From positions 20,514,610 to 20,578,609 of the forward strand of contig JANJXV010000025.1 of NCBI GenBank assembly GCA_024803745.1: a stretch of DNA of 64,000 nt. The letters are read 5' to 3'. Made by a program: the position numbers and the translations under genes. Source of the stretch: Megascapheus bottae. Taxonomy: Eukaryota; Chordata; Mammalia; Rodentia; Geomyidae. Numbering within the stretch: position 1 is the stretch's first letter; every line of letters begins with the position of its first letter. Shown here in pieces: positions 10,771-22,500 of the stretch. The notes beneath the pieces were generated by a model. That model was not told where the DNA came from. It saw nothing but the letters and a program-made list of their open reading frames with translations, and did not search any database.

Positions 10771-10962
10771 TTTTTTTGCCAGTCCTGGGCTTGAGCTCAG
10801 GGCCTGAGCACTGTCCTTGGACTTTCTCAAGGCTAGAGCTCTACCACTTGAGCCTCAGCACCACTTCTGGCTTTTTTCTATGTATGTGGTACCGAGGAAT
10901 CGAACCTGGGTCTTCGTGCATGCTAGGCAAGCACTCTACCACTAGGCCAAACTCGCGGCCCT
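10771..10962 (-). mobile_element. ID-like dimeric SINE, full length
   Basis: T run, then both inverted monomers. The flanks TTCCCTCACT and CTCCCTCACT indicate a target-site duplication. Confidence 0.9.
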
Positions 10963-11075
10963 CCCTCACTCCTTTTTAAAGATAAGGTCAGGGCCCATAG
11001 GATTGAACTGACAATTATGAATATTCATGTGTGTGAGGAGGGGGTGTGGGGGAGCAGTTAGAGGGTAAGAAAGAC

Positions 11076-11512
11076 GGGACACCTGGGGCTCATGCCTGTA
11101 ATCCTGGCTATTTCCAAGGCTGAGATCTAAGGATCAGGCTTGTAAGCCAACATGGACAAGAAAGTTCACGAAAATTATCTCCCATGAAGCACTAAAAAGC
11201 CTGAAGTGGAGCTATGGCTCAAGTGAGAGTCCTAGCCTTAATTTAAAAAGCTAAGAGACAAGCCGGGCACAGTGGCTCATGCCTGTAATCCTAGCTACTC
11301 GGGGGGCGGAGATCTGAGGATCAAGGTTCAAAGCCAGCCTGGGCACATAAGGACTTGAGACTCTTATCTCCAATTTAACCTCTAGAAAGCAGGGAAGTGG
11401 GGCTTAGCTCAAGTGTAAGGTGCTAGCCTTGAGCTGAAGAGCTCAGGGACAGCTCCCATGTCGAGATCAAGTCCCATCCAGGCCCTGAGTTCAGGCCTCA
11501 AGACCAGCACCC
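11076..11512 (+). mobile_element. Two composite SINEs in tandem
   Basis: A diverged copy lies at about 11076-11258 and a better preserved one at about 11264-11512. Both have the 7SL-like half followed by the tRNA-like half. Confidence 0.8.
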
Positions 11513-11527
11513 ACCCACCCTACATAC

Positions 11528-11551
11528 TTATAGTAAGAGTAGGAGTAGGAG

Positions 11552-11580
<29 letters not shown>
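11528..11580. repeat. (AGT)n/(AAT)n microsatellite after a SINE
   Basis: AGT units change to AAT units just downstream of the SINE tail. Confidence 0.85.
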
Positions 11581-11582
<2 letters not shown>

Positions 11583-11867
11583 GGGTAGGTAATATCAATA
11601 GTTAACATGTATCTGCTCTTGTTTCATGCTGGGCAGGGTACTAACAACTTTATACAACTTTAATCCATTGCTGGTGGACTTCTCAAATCAATGCTCTTCC
11701 GAGTCCCATTTTATAGAGGGCACAACTAGCCCCAGTGCCAGTCCATAAACAGTACCTACAGCTGAAAACAGCCAAGAGGAACTTGTATGCCCTGCACATC
11801 CCTGTCATTCACTTATCAAACCCATCCATCCTCTCCAAAGAAAAACAAGATTGTCTCAGCTTCATTT

Positions 11868-12036
11868 TTTTGGGGGGGAAGCCAGTCCTGGGACTTGAAC
11901 TCAGGGCCTGGGCACTGTCCTTGGGCTTTCTCAAAGCTAGAGCTCTACCACTTCTGGCTTTTTCTATGTATGTGATACTGAGGAATCAAACCCAGATCAT
12001 CATGCATGCTGGGTAAGCGCTCTATCACTCCTGGCC
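11868..12036 (-). mobile_element. ID-like dimeric SINE with an internal deletion
   Basis: Both inverted monomers are present, but the usual link CACTTGAGCC-TCAGCACC inside the right half is shortened. Confidence 0.8.
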
Positions 12037-12892
12037 CCAGCTTAACTCCTTTAACTCCACAGAGTTCAAGCCCCGCAGCGAGGGGAGGCGGGGTAAATAT
12101 TTCTCTTCAGAGCTTCTTGATGAAACAGGACAGTCAGCCTCTCAGAGGAAAAATGCAATGCTGTCTCCTCACCACCAACCCCATGCCACCGTGAGATCTA
12201 TTGTGTGAAAATGATTTGAAGGTCACAGAGCTGGGCCTGGAGTTTGGACAGCCCCCAGGCTGGCTGTCTCTCAGGCATACCCCCTGCAAGGTTCTGGAAG
12301 AGGTTTTTTTTGTTGTTTTTGTTTTTTTTTTTTTTTAGCAAAAGCATCACTTGAGGTGGCTTTTTAGATAAGGAGGAAGCAGATGGTTCAGCATTACATC
12401 ACCTCAGGAAAGGGAAACAGGACTATGAAAATAATAGCACTGTAGGAAAAGAATAATCCAGTGTCCAAATTAACTGCAAGCTTTTGGAGAAGGGCTGGCT
12501 CCTGGCAAATCACTGGGGATGAAAGAATGCCAAAGAGAGACTGGCCCCATGCTACCCAAGCTGAAAAATAAAACCCCACCATCCTTGCCATTCTATTACA
12601 GTAACAATGGCCGCCTACCAAGAGGTTGTTTTTTTTTTTTTTATTGTACCTATTTCTTACCATCAACACTTCTCAAATTCTAGGAGGTAAATTTTTATTA
12701 AATCACCATTTTAACATGAGAAGGAATTACAAGAAGAAGAAACATAAGGAGAAGGTGGGGGGGAGGAGAAAGGAGGAGGGGAAGAGGAACAGGAAGAGGA
12801 GGAGGAGGAGGAGAAGGAATAATTAATTACCAGGCCACACAGCTAGGAAGTGGCAGTTCTTGGATTTGAATATTCTCTATCTAAAAACCTCT

Positions 12893-13344
12893 TGGAGGCT
12901 AACATTCACACCTGTGACTCTAGCTACTCAGGAGGCTGAGATCAGAGGTTCAAAGCTAGCCCAGGCAGGAAAGTCGTGAGACTCTTATCTCCAATTAATC
13001 ACTAAATAGCAGGATGTAGAGTTGTGGCTCAAGTGGTAGAATGCCAGCCTTGGGCAAAATGCCAAGCTATGACACAAGGTCCTGAGTTCAAGCCCTCGTC
13101 CTGACACTAAATAAATAAAACCAAAATCTCCTAGGGGACATATAAAAAGAAATATAGGCTGGGAGCATGGGCTAGTGGTAGAGTGCTTGCCTAGCATGCA
13201 CAAAGATCCAGGTTCAATTCCTCAGTACCATATACACAGAAAGTAGTGCTGTGGCTCAAGTGGTAGAGCTCAGGCCTTGAGAAAGTCCAGGAACAGTGCT
13301 CAGGCCCTGAGTTCAAGCCCTGAGACTGACAAAAAAAATCAAAA
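12893..13344 (+). mobile_element. Composite SINE followed by ID-like dimeric SINE
   Basis: A 7SL-like/tRNA-like copy is at about 12893-13110. An ID-like dimer is at about 13157-13344, ending in a CAAAAA-rich tail. Confidence 0.85.
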
Positions 13345-13589
13345 ACAAAAACAAAAACAAAAAAACCCACAAATATTTTTTTTCTTTGGAGGGGGAAGGA
13401 TGTTGGGCACTAGGGCAGGAGCTGAGCATGTAAGCTACCACTGGCTACAACTCTCAACAACCTCCAATATCCTTCAAGTCCATGTCATCTGAGATGCACG
13501 GCAGGCTAGTGTCGGGAGGCCTGTGGGTCCAGACCAACACTGGCTATGGTCGTGTATGGAGTGTATGGGGAGTGTAAAATAGGAAAGTC

Positions 13590-13830
13590 AAGATCCAGGC
13601 CAGCCTGGGCAAAAAAAATGGAACCCTATCAGAAGAATAATCAGAGTACAAAGTGCCAAAGGCATAGCACAAGTAGTAGAGCATCTGCCTGGTGAACATG
13701 AAGCTCTGAGTTCAAATCCCAGTACTACCAAAACAACAACAAAAGACATCTGAAACCAAAATGAAAGGAAGGGCGGGGCATAGCTCAGTGGTAGAGACCT
13801 TGCCAAGCATGCCCAAGGCCAGGCATGTGT
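13590..13830 (+). mobile_element. Old SINE fragments with ID-like monomer
   Basis: GCCAGCCTGGGCAAAAAAA is a B1-like end. CATAGCACAAGTAGTAGAGC and, near 13775, CATAGCTCAGTGGTAGAG are ID-like A-box regions. Confidence 0.55.
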
Positions 13831-13843
13831 ATGTGTGTGTGTT

Positions 13844-13882
<39 letters not shown>
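13829..13882. repeat. (TG)n microsatellite
   Basis: TG run interrupted by a few T insertions, directly after an ID-like monomer. Confidence 0.9.
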
Positions 13883-13884
<2 letters not shown>

Positions 13885-14039
13885 AAAAAAACATATATAC
13901 ATATATATCCAGAAAAAAATGAAAGAAGGAAGGGAATACCAGTCATCCTAATTGGCTTGCTTGATGGAAAAACTTGGAGGAAAGCTTTATAAATACTGTT
14001 TGGAAAGATGTTCTTGTTTATAAAGGAAACTGTAATGCC

Positions 14040-14520
14040 TGGCTCTGGTGGCTCATGCCTATAATCCTAGCTACACAGGAGGCTGAGATATGATGATCTC
14101 AGTTCAAAGCTAGCATGGGCTGCAAAGTCAGTGAGACTTTTTTTGTATGTGTGTGCGTCCTAGGGCTTGAACTTGGCCTGGGCACCATCCCAGAGCTCTT
14201 CAGCTCAAGGCTACCACCCTACTCTTGAACCAAGCCCCACTTCCCGTTTTCTAGAGGTTAATTGGAGATAAGAGTCTCAGGTCTCTTTGTGCCCAGGCTA
14301 GCTTTGAACCTTGATCTTCAGATCTCAGCCTCCTGAGTAGCTAGGATTACAGGCGTGAGCCACCACGCTTGGCAAGTCAGTGAGACTCTTTTCTCCAGTG
14401 AACCACCAGAAAATTGGAAGTGGAGCTGTGGCTAAAAGTGGCAGGGCACTAACCTTGAGCAAAAGAGCTCAGGGACAGTGCCCAGGCACTGAATTCAAGT
14501 CCCTGGACTGAACAAGAAAA
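14040..14520 (+). mobile_element. Composite SINE split by a nested SINE
   Basis: The 7SL-like half (14040-14138) and the rest (14388-14520) form one plus-strand element. They are separated by an inverted copy at 14139-14373 carried on a duplication of the host. Confidence 0.85.
14139..14373 (-). mobile_element. Nested inverted composite SINE with target-site duplication
   Basis: The host sequence AAGTCAGTGAGACT occurs at 14125-14138 and again at 14374-14387, exactly framing this minus-strand copy. It shows the family was still moving after the host copy was in place. Confidence 0.92.
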
Positions 14521-14597
14521 AGAAAAAAGAAATAAAGGTGGGGAGAATATTGTGCATGTCTGTGCATAAATTGTATGGGTATAAGAAAAGGCGGGGA

Positions 14598-14795
14598 TGG
14601 GGCCGGGAGTTTGACCTAGTGGTTAAAGTGCTTGCCTAGCATGCATGAAGACCCGGGTTCGATTCCTCGGTACCACGTATAGAAAAAAGCCGGAAGTGGT
14701 GCTGAGGCTCAAGTGGTAGAGCTCTAGCCTTGAGAAAGTCCAAGGACAGTGCTCAGGCCCTGAGCTCAAGCCCAGGACTGGCAAAAAAAAAAAAA
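14598..14795 (+). mobile_element. ID-like dimeric SINE, full length with target-site duplication
   Basis: Complete left and right monomers and an A tail. AGAAAAGGCGGGGA occurs at 14584-14597 and 14796-14809. Confidence 0.94.
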
Positions 14796-14809
14796 AGAAA
14801 AGGCGGGGA

Positions 14810-15660
14810 GGATATTGTGATTATTCCTTTCTTGTATCAACTTGCCTGAACCACAGGGTGCCCAGATGATTTATTCAAACATGATTCTGGGTGTGTCTCT
14901 GAGGACAGTGCTGGATGAGTGGTAGGCTAAGGAAGGCCGATAACTCTTCCCAATGTAGGTGGACCTCGCCCTGTCCTGTGAGAGCTGGAGTAGAACAACA
15001 GGCTTGCAGAGGCAACTCCCCCTGCCTGAATGCTAGAGCAGGGATGAATGCCTGTTCCCGCCCTCAGAAAGGAACTCACACCACCAGCTCTCCTGGCTCT
15101 CTAGTCCTGCAGATCTCAGGGCTTTTATTTATTTATTTTTTCGGAATATACAAACACAGATCTGTTTTCCTTACAAATGTATATAAATATATGCAAACAC
15201 TTTAAATGTTATTCTGGTTCTGTTTCTTTGGAGAAGTCTTATACAAGTATCCTCTATCTCTCTATCCATCTATCTATATCTATCTATCCTCTGTTTGTAT
15301 CTATCTAAATAGATAACTCTTTTTATATATTAAGATCTTTTATTTTGTATTTATTTATTGCCAATCATGGGGAAAGGATTACATTTTTTACACCTAACAC
15401 AACATTTAAACACAAGACCATTTACGGGTTTAGTGGAGAAGCAAGAGAAAACAAAGCCAGTTTCCCTGGCTGGGAGGTGAGCGCCATCTGGCAGGCAAAC
15501 GTGGATCAGGAGTTCTGTTCTGACCTGGTTAAATCTGAGATGAGCAGGAGATACCCAAATGGAGGAGGCAAGCCTCGAGTGGGAGAATATAATCCAAACA
15601 TGCACCCTGGAGAGCCATCAGGGGGAAAATGATACTTCAAGGATGCGTGTAAAAATAACA
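14810..15660. other. Mostly unique interval without a recognised gene
   Basis: Contains an ATCT microsatellite near 15251-15310 and an AT-rich stretch from 15120 to 15420. The open frame at 15345-15632 has no homology that I recognise and no splice context. Confidence 0.5.
15478..15496 (-). promoter_or_regulatory. Weak CTCF-like site
   Basis: GAGCGCCATCTGGCAGG resembles the reverse of the CTCF core (GCGCCATCTGGTGG) but has CAGG in place of the final TGG-type bases. Confidence 0.3.
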
Positions 15661-15663
15661 TTA

Positions 15664-15893
15664 GAGCTGCGCACCAGAGACTCACACCTGCAGTCCTTTG
15701 CTACTCAGGAGGTTGAGATCTGAGGATGGAGATCTAAAGCCCGCCTGGGCAGGAAGGTCTGTGAGACTCTTAGCCCCAAAGAATCACCAGAAAACCAGAA
15801 GTGGAGCTGTGGCTCAAAGTAATAGAGCACTAGTCCTGAATGAAAAAGCTCAGGGCCGTGCCTAGGCCCCGAGTTCAAGGCCCAGTATATGCA

Positions 15894-15940
<47 letters not shown>

Positions 15941-15946
15941 ACACTC
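15664..15946 (+). mobile_element. Composite SINE ending in a (CA)n run
   Basis: 7SL-like and tRNA-like halves at 15664-15890, with the tail replaced by a CA microsatellite at 15896-15946. Confidence 0.85.
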
Positions 15947-16552
15947 AGAGGAAGTGTTAGAAAGACTGACTCATGAAAAAGGAACTTCATACATGTTAAC
16001 GTGTAATTAAACCAGTTCTTCAAATAGAGTCATTCATCTTCAAGGCTCTGCCAATCGTCCCTAGAAAACCCCTTTAGCATTTTCAAGAGTGAAAGTCCCC
16101 TTCTTGGCTTCTAATTAGTCCTGTCTTATAGTCTCAGGATCACTGACAACAAACAGAAAGCCTTTTACCAAAACGAAGGAAGGAGGGGACCCAGCAGATC
16201 CAGAAAGAGCAGAGAAGACCCGAGGCTCCTGCTGTATTTGTGTTTTCCCAACACTGTTTTTTAACTGGTGATTGTGCAATATTTAGGCCACTCTCTTGCT
16301 TAAATAGGCTTTTTTTTTTTCAGATTCGCCTCAGGAGGATCTAGGCAATGCAGTCTCCAAGCGAAAGCAGCTCCGCGGCTTGCACCTTTGGAATGCAATC
16401 TGCATCTTACAAAGTTAACAACTGCCACCACAAGATTCTCATCGAATCCAAGCGCTGACGCCAAGAACTTTATTATATATCATGAAGCCAGAATTGCCCA
16501 TTAAACGACCCGTGTTGCTATGATCTCAATGTGCCCTTCCTCGTTTGTTGAA

Positions 16553-17000
16553 ATGACTCGTGCCTGTAATCTTAGCTCTTTGGGATGGGGATTGAGAGGA
16601 TTGGAGTTCAAGACTAGACTGGGCAAAAAAAGTTCTCAGGGGAAAAAGCTGAGCGGGCATGGTGGTGTGTCTCTGTCATCTCCACTAAGTGGGACACATA
16701 AATAGGGTTGTGGTCTAGATTGAGCCAAGCAGGAAGAAAGAAAGAAAAAGACCCTATCTCAAAATATAACCAAGTTGGTCACCAGTGACTCATACTTATA
16801 ACACTAGCTTACTCAAGGGCCTGAGATTTGAAGGACACAGTTCAAAGCCAGCTAGAGCAGGAAAAGTCCATGAGACTCTTATATCCAATTAACCACCAGA
16901 AAAAGTGGTTCTGTGGCTCAAAGTGGTAGAGTGCTATCCTTGAATGAAAAAGCTCAGGGACAGCACCCAGGCCATGAGTTCAAGTTCCACAACTGACCCC
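16553..17000 (+). mobile_element. B1-like pair and a composite SINE
   Basis: B1-like pieces at 16553-16770 (TGCCTGTAATCTTAGC; GCGGGCATGGTGGTGTG) are followed by a composite SINE at about 16778-17000, which ends in a C run. Confidence 0.7.
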
Positions 17001-17129
17001 CCCCCCATATATAAGCATATGATTCTGAGTTCAGATTTCCATATTTAAAAAAAAAACAAGAAGAGGGGTCTTTGAGAGCTAATGATGATGAGATTATAGG
17101 AGTATCTATTTGAATGTTAGTATGTTTCT

Positions 17130-17462
17130 AGCATATGTGTGTGTGCATGTGTGATACTGGGGATTGAACTCAGGGCCTTACGCATAATGAGCAATCATTT
17201 ATATCATTCCACCTCTTCAACCACATCCCCAAGCTTTGGGTGTGTATGTGTGTGGTGAGGCTTGAACTCGGGGCCTGGGTGCTATTCTGAGTTTTCCACT
17301 CAAGGCTAGTGCTTGACCACTTTGAGTCACAGCTCTACTTCTAGACATGAACCACCGCTACCCAGCCCTGTTGGTTGCTTTTGAGATAGGGTCTTACTCA
17401 CTTTATCTGGGCTGGTCTTGAACTATCATCCTCCTACCTCTGCCTCCCAAGTAGCTGTGGTT
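17130..17462 (-). mobile_element. Cluster of inverted SINE fragments
   Basis: Three diverged pieces: ID-like at 17148-17220, composite right half at 17255-17365 and B1-like at 17377-17462. Confidence 0.6.
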
Positions 17463-17784
17463 TACCTCTGCATCTTGCCATTTTGTTCATGAAGGAAGTT
17501 CTAGTCTTCATATAGGCTTGAAGGGATGATACTGTTAATGTCCCCATCTTATCAATGGAATAATTAGACTTCTGAAAGTCGAGTGATCAGATTGGCTTTC
17601 TTATTCCCTTTGGCCTGTTGCTTGTCTCTCCCATTGCATAGCTACAAGTGAAAACTCCATCTTGTCCTCTCCTCTGTCATTCTAAGCTCCAGAGCTAAGA
17701 ATGGGTGTTGAACTGTTTGCTGAAGGAATAAACTGGAGGCATACAAACTGCATGTCACATACTCCGATGCAGAAAAGGTATCCT

Positions 17785-18300
17785 GGACATGGTCCCTGTC
17801 ACCCCAACTTCTCAGGAGGCTGAAACCTGAGGATCATGGTTCCAAGTCAGGCTAGGCAGGAAAATCCATGAGACTCTTATCTCCAAGGAAACACCAAAAA
17901 GCCAGAAGTAGAGCTGTGGCTCAAATGGTAGAGCACTAGCCTTGAGCATAAAAACTCAGGAGTGTAAGGAACAAAAGGCACATGGTATCCTTCATATGTG
18001 GCTATTAAATCCAAAGAGTACAAGAGCGAGGACTCAATAACTGCATACCCAAAGCTATGGACATGGTAATGGAAATACAAACATAACTATATAGACATAA
18101 AAACCTATGACTCTATAGACACAATGTTTGATTTCATAAATCAATATGTATCTATGACATACAAACCCTTAGCCTAATTTTGATTAAGTTCTAAATACTA
18201 AGTCCCAGTGATTGTAAATAGAGATTCCCTCCTTGAAAAAAAAAAAAAACTCAGGAGTAGCACTCAATCCCAGGATCATGCAAAAAAAAAAAAAAAAAGA
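17785..18300 (+). mobile_element. Composite SINE split by another retroposon
   Basis: The element runs from 17785 to 17963, is interrupted, and resumes at 18259 with its end and A tail. Confidence 0.8.
17964..18244 (+). mobile_element. Unrecognised retroposed sequence with A tail and 14-base duplication
   Basis: About 265 bases of AT-rich sequence plus an A tail are inserted in a SINE. AAAAACTCAGGAGT flanks it at 17950-17963 and 18245-18258. It has no 7SL, tRNA or coding signature that I recognise. A 5'-truncated L1 3' UTR or a truncated processed transcript are the likely sources. Confidence 0.8.
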
Positions 18301-18386
18301 ACCTCAACAAACAAACAAACATGGACTGGATTAATACACAAGGATCTTGCTCATTGGGAAAACTCTACAGTTCAAAAGGTTTCTGG

Positions 18387-18587
18387 AGGGCAGGGAGTTT
18401 GGCCTAGTGGTAGAGTGCTTGCCTAGCATGCATGAAGGTCTGGGTTCAATTCCTCAGTACTGCATACATAGAAAAAAGCTGGAAGTGGTGTTAAGGCTCA
18501 AGTGGTAGTGCTCTAGCCTTGAGAAAGCCCAAGGACAGTGCTCAGGCCCTGAGCTCAAGCCTAGGACTGGCAAGAAAAAAAAAAAAG
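18387..18587 (+). mobile_element. ID-like dimeric SINE, full length
   Basis: Left and right halves with A tail. The flanking GGTTTCTGGA is repeated on both sides. Confidence 0.9.
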
Positions 18588-19045
18588 GGTTTCTGGAGCC
18601 GTGGACTGAAAGGTGGCCCATTGCATTCTGGGCTCTGGGTGCTTGCTTGAGTGAGCACTTGGTTTTTCCTCTGGTGTTAGCCTGGCTTTCACTTTGTTAA
18701 TGGTGTGGTTGGAAGGTGAGAAATGAGTTGAGAGAATGGAAGGCGGGGGAAGGGGAGTCAGGGATGCCAGGGAGGGAGCCTGGGCCAGACTGTAATTAAT
18801 ATCATGGCGGCCAGAGTGGGTCCCAGGGTTCATTAGAGTCTTTGCTCTGGTTCTAGCTTGCTACAGCTCCCTTGGGGTGCTCCGTGAATTTAATTATTCT
18901 CCCTGGTCGTCCTCACCCATTGGTGGGGACTGGCAAGCTGCCTACATATCTGCACTGGAGAAACAGCATAAAAGCCACAGCCTTTGCACTGGGCTTAGAT
19001 GATCGAAAGCTAAAATCTCCAGTCTCTCTGTCTCTCTCTGATTGA

Positions 19046-19048
<3 letters not shown>

Positions 19049-19091
<43 letters not shown>

Positions 19092-19326
19092 CAATCCTGC
19101 AGCTTGAACTCTAGGCCTGTGCATTGTCCCTGAGCTTTTCTGTTCAACACTAGCACTCTATCACTTGAGCCACACCGCTCCACATCTGGCTTTCTGGTAG
19201 TTAACTGTAAATAAGAGTCTCAAAGGCTTTCCTGCACCCCAGCTGGCTTTGAACCATGAACCTCACATCTCAGCCTCCTGAGGAGCTGGGATTATAGGCA
19301 TGAGCCATGGTTCGGGGTTCAGGCTG

Positions 19327-19369
<43 letters not shown>

Positions 19370-19373
19370 CGCG
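19049..19373 (-). mobile_element. Composite SINE between two TG microsatellites
   Basis: (TG)n at 19049-19090, an inverted composite SINE at about 19090-19318 and (TG)n/(CG)n at 19329-19373. Confidence 0.85.
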
Positions 19374-19697
19374 TGGGGTGGTTGAGAGGGCACCTCGGGA
19401 TTGTGGTGGGGGGTAGTGGTGCTTCCCAGATCCACCTGCCCATTTTGAATCACCTGGAGGTCAACCCAGCACGGCTGGTGGCAGGGCCTCATGGCTTGAT
19501 TGGTGTGTGAAGACCCTGCATGTTTGACTGTTTCAAGCTGCTGAGAAGTTCATAGCTTTAAGGGAGATGTAAATCTACTCAATTCTGGGGCGGCGTGGCT
19601 CTGAACCCCCAGTTTCTGTTCTTTAAGTTTGGGTGGAAACTTCAAATGTACATTTCTAGCTCAGATCAAAGGGTACAGAGAGAAAGCAAGGGAGCTT

Positions 19698-19901
19698 TTT
19701 TTTTTTGCCAGTCCTGGGCTTGAGCTCAGGGCCTGAGCACTGTCCTTGGACTTTCTCAAGGCTAGAGCTCTACCACTTGAGCCTCAGCACCACTTCTGGG
19801 TTTTTTGGTTTTTTTTTTCTGTAGTGGTACTGAGGAATCAAATGCAGGGCTTCCTGCATGCTGGGCAAGCCCTCTACCACTAAGCTACATTCCCAGTCAG
19901 T
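19698..19901 (-). mobile_element. ID-like dimeric SINE
   Basis: Inverted copy with a T-rich linker. Its left-monomer end (CTAAGCTACATTCCCAGTC) differs from the common subfamily. Confidence 0.85.
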
Positions 19902-20319
19902 AGTTCTCCTTTAGAAGAAGGAGATAGTTTTCTGCTCACTTTTGGCTTTAAAGTCCATTGGGAGAATTCAGCCTCAAGTCACTGCGATGCTTTAGCAAAT
20001 AATTATTTGCTCAACAAATGTTTACATTTTGATATTTGCCAAGTGCCAGGGAGGTGTTTGGTTCCAAGAAGGCAAAGGTTAAAAACATAAAATCGGGGCC
20101 TTTAAGGAAGAGGTGGGAATCTCAGCCTGGAAGAAGGAGCCAAGAGAGACAAGTTTAGGCTAGAAGCAGCAGAGCAGCCGCGTGCAAAGAAGCAGGTGGG
20201 GGGGGTGTGGAGAAGGGAGGCCAGCTGCCTGATAGAGGGAAATGGGGGGAGGAAGGGGAGAACTATCAGGAATTGCCACATGTCTGGGAGCTGAAAGCCC
20301 TCCTCAGCACAGGCAGGCA

Positions 20320-20474
20320 AACCTGAGAGAATCTTATCCCCAATTAACCAGCAAAAGACTGGAAGTGAGGGTGTGATTCAAGTGGTAGAGTGCCAGCCTT
20401 GAGACAAAAAAAAAAAAAAAAAAGAAAAGCCAAGGGACAGCGCTCAGGCTGAGTTCAAACCCCAGTACTGGTGC

Positions 20475-20513
<39 letters not shown>

Positions 20514-20520
20514 CGCGCAC
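20320..20520 (+). mobile_element. 5'-truncated composite SINE ending in (TG)n(CG)n
   Basis: Starts in the middle (AGAATCTTATCCCCAATTAACC), has an internal A run, and ends in TG/CG dinucleotides at 20476-20519 that could form Z-DNA. Confidence 0.8.
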
Positions 20521-20778
20521 AGAGGCAGAGAGATAGATTGAAGGACGGGGGATTGAAAGAAAGTCACCTGGGATAGAAAATAAACCACCGAATGGGCTGC
20601 TGCCCACCTGTCATCCCAGCATTTAGGAAATAGAGGCAGGGACATTGCAAGTTTCAGACCAAAGTTTGTACACTTAACCTTGACTGGAAGGGAAGAGTGG
20701 TTGCCTGATCTGGGTAGAAGCCAATGAATTTGGTTTCCTGCATTCTCACAGCTACAGAAATTCCTCCTCCAATGCATC

Positions 20779-20945
20779 CCTCGATCTCCTCCTTCCTTAT
20801 CTTCCTCCTTGTCTTCCTTCACGACCACCTCCTCCACTGCCTCTCCTCTTCCTCTGCCTCTTTTCCTCCTTTCTATCTTCTTCTCTTCTTTCTACTTCTT
20901 TTCTTCCTCTTCCTCTTTCCTCCCCTCCCACCTCCTTTTTCTTTT
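20779..20945. repeat. Pyrimidine-rich CTT/CCT tract
   Basis: Irregular C/T-rich sequence with few purines on the plus strand. Confidence 0.8.
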
Positions 20946-21005
20946 ACTGGGATAAGCTAAGTGAAAACTGAAGCCATGACACCAACTCTAAAAACACATC
21001 TGAAC

Positions 21006-21255
21006 CCCAACACAGATGGCTCACACCTGTCGTCCTAGCTACTCAGGAGGCTGAGATCTGAGGATCAGGGATCAAAGCCAGTTCTGGCAGCAAAATCCTT
21101 GAGACTCTCATCTCTAATTAACTACCAGATTATGGTGCTGTGGCTCAAAGAGGAAGAGCACTAGCCTTGAGCAAGAAGAGCTCAGGCCTTGAATTCAAGT
21201 CCCACAGCCAGGTCCCCCCCCCACTCCTCCCCCCAAAAAAAGAAAAGAAAAGAAA
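21006..21255 (+). mobile_element. Composite SINE
   Basis: Both halves are present, with a C run and an AAAAG-rich tail. Confidence 0.85.
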
Positions 21256-22030
21256 GGAAAAAGAAACAGATCTGGTTATTTTTAGGGCCAGCCCTGACAC
21301 GGCCCCGGTTCTCCTATTGTATTCCCAGGCAGAGCCTTGCTTTGAGGCTGTGTCCAGGGTCCTGACAGGGTCCTTGGCCATGCTCCTCCATCCCCTTTTT
21401 CTGGTGGGATTTTACAAGAAGTAGAGCTGATGTTTTATCATGGGCTTGACCTGGAGATTTCCCTAGCTTGCCAGGGTGGGGAGCTCACCTTGTGTAACAA
21501 CCCCCACCTGTCACCAGAAATTCTGTACTGCTAACCAACCTCAGGCTTTTTATTTTATTTTATTTATTTATTGTTTTTCTGTTAACAGCTGGTGCTCTGC
21601 CACCTGATCCGTGCCTCTAGTCCAGCATTTTGCTACCAGTCCATTGGAGATGGAGTCTTGCAGAAATTTCTGCCCTGGTCCGCAAAAAGGATTAAGATGT
21701 TGGGAGATTTGAAGTACATCAAACCAGCCCCTGCTCCCCCTGCACACACACCCCAGCAGCTCAGGAGGGGAGGTCATTGAAATCCCTGTAGCTTCCTCTA
21801 CAATGCACCATTGAAATCACTCGCAGCCCATTGTAAAATAGAAGGAAAGAGCAGGGGGGAGTAATTTCTCCTTAATTGTGGGCGCAATTCGGAAGCAATT
21901 AAATTGCAATTAAGCTTATTTACTCATGGGGAGATGGAGTGCAAGCTCCTGCCAGAGATTCCTAGCCCTGTCTTGAAAACCAGACAGCTTTGCACAGGAG
22001 ACCGTCCTCAGTGGGTCTGGCTGTCACTGA

Positions 22031-22047
22031 GCGCCATCTGGTGGTCA
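22031..22047 (-). promoter_or_regulatory. Strong CTCF-like site (minus orientation)
   Basis: GCGCCATCTGGTGGTCA on the plus strand is the reverse of the consensus CCACCAGATGGCGC. It is in sequence that I do not recognise as a SINE. Confidence 0.6.
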
Positions 22048-22097
22048 GATGTGGAAACTTCAGTCACTCGATGGATTGGATCTGCCAACCAATACGC

Positions 22098-22105
22098 TGT
22101 TGTTA

Positions 22106-22140
<35 letters not shown>

Positions 22141-22142
22141 TA
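22098..22142. repeat. (TTA)n microsatellite
   Basis: GTT/ATT units in a run of about 15. Confidence 0.9.
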
Positions 22143-22245
22143 CATATTTTTTATTATTTATCCAAGGCTGATCTCAAACCCCGATACTCCTGCCTCAACT
22201 TCCCAAGTTTTAATATTACAGACATGCACCACCACACTGATTTTA

Positions 22246-22278
<33 letters not shown>

Positions 22279-22500
22279 CAAGTCCTGGGGATTGAACTCA
22301 GGGTCTGGGTGTGGCTTCTGTGCTTTTTCACTCAAGGTTGGTGCTCTACTACTTGAGCCTCAGCTCCACTTTCGGCTTTTTTTCTGGTTAATTGGAGATA
22401 AGAGTCTCATGAACTTTCCTGCTTGGGCTGGCTTTGAATCATGATCCTCAGATCTCAGTCTCTTGGGGATTACAGGTGAGTATTGCTGGCACCTGGCTAA
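22246..22500 (-). mobile_element. Composite SINE preceded by (TG)n at its tail end
   Basis: TG run at 22246-22277, then the inverted tRNA-like and 7SL-like halves. Confidence 0.85.

Noticed and set aside
20334..20837. 167-residue minus-strand frame
   Set aside because: Built from SINE, TG repeat and pyrimidine tract sequence.
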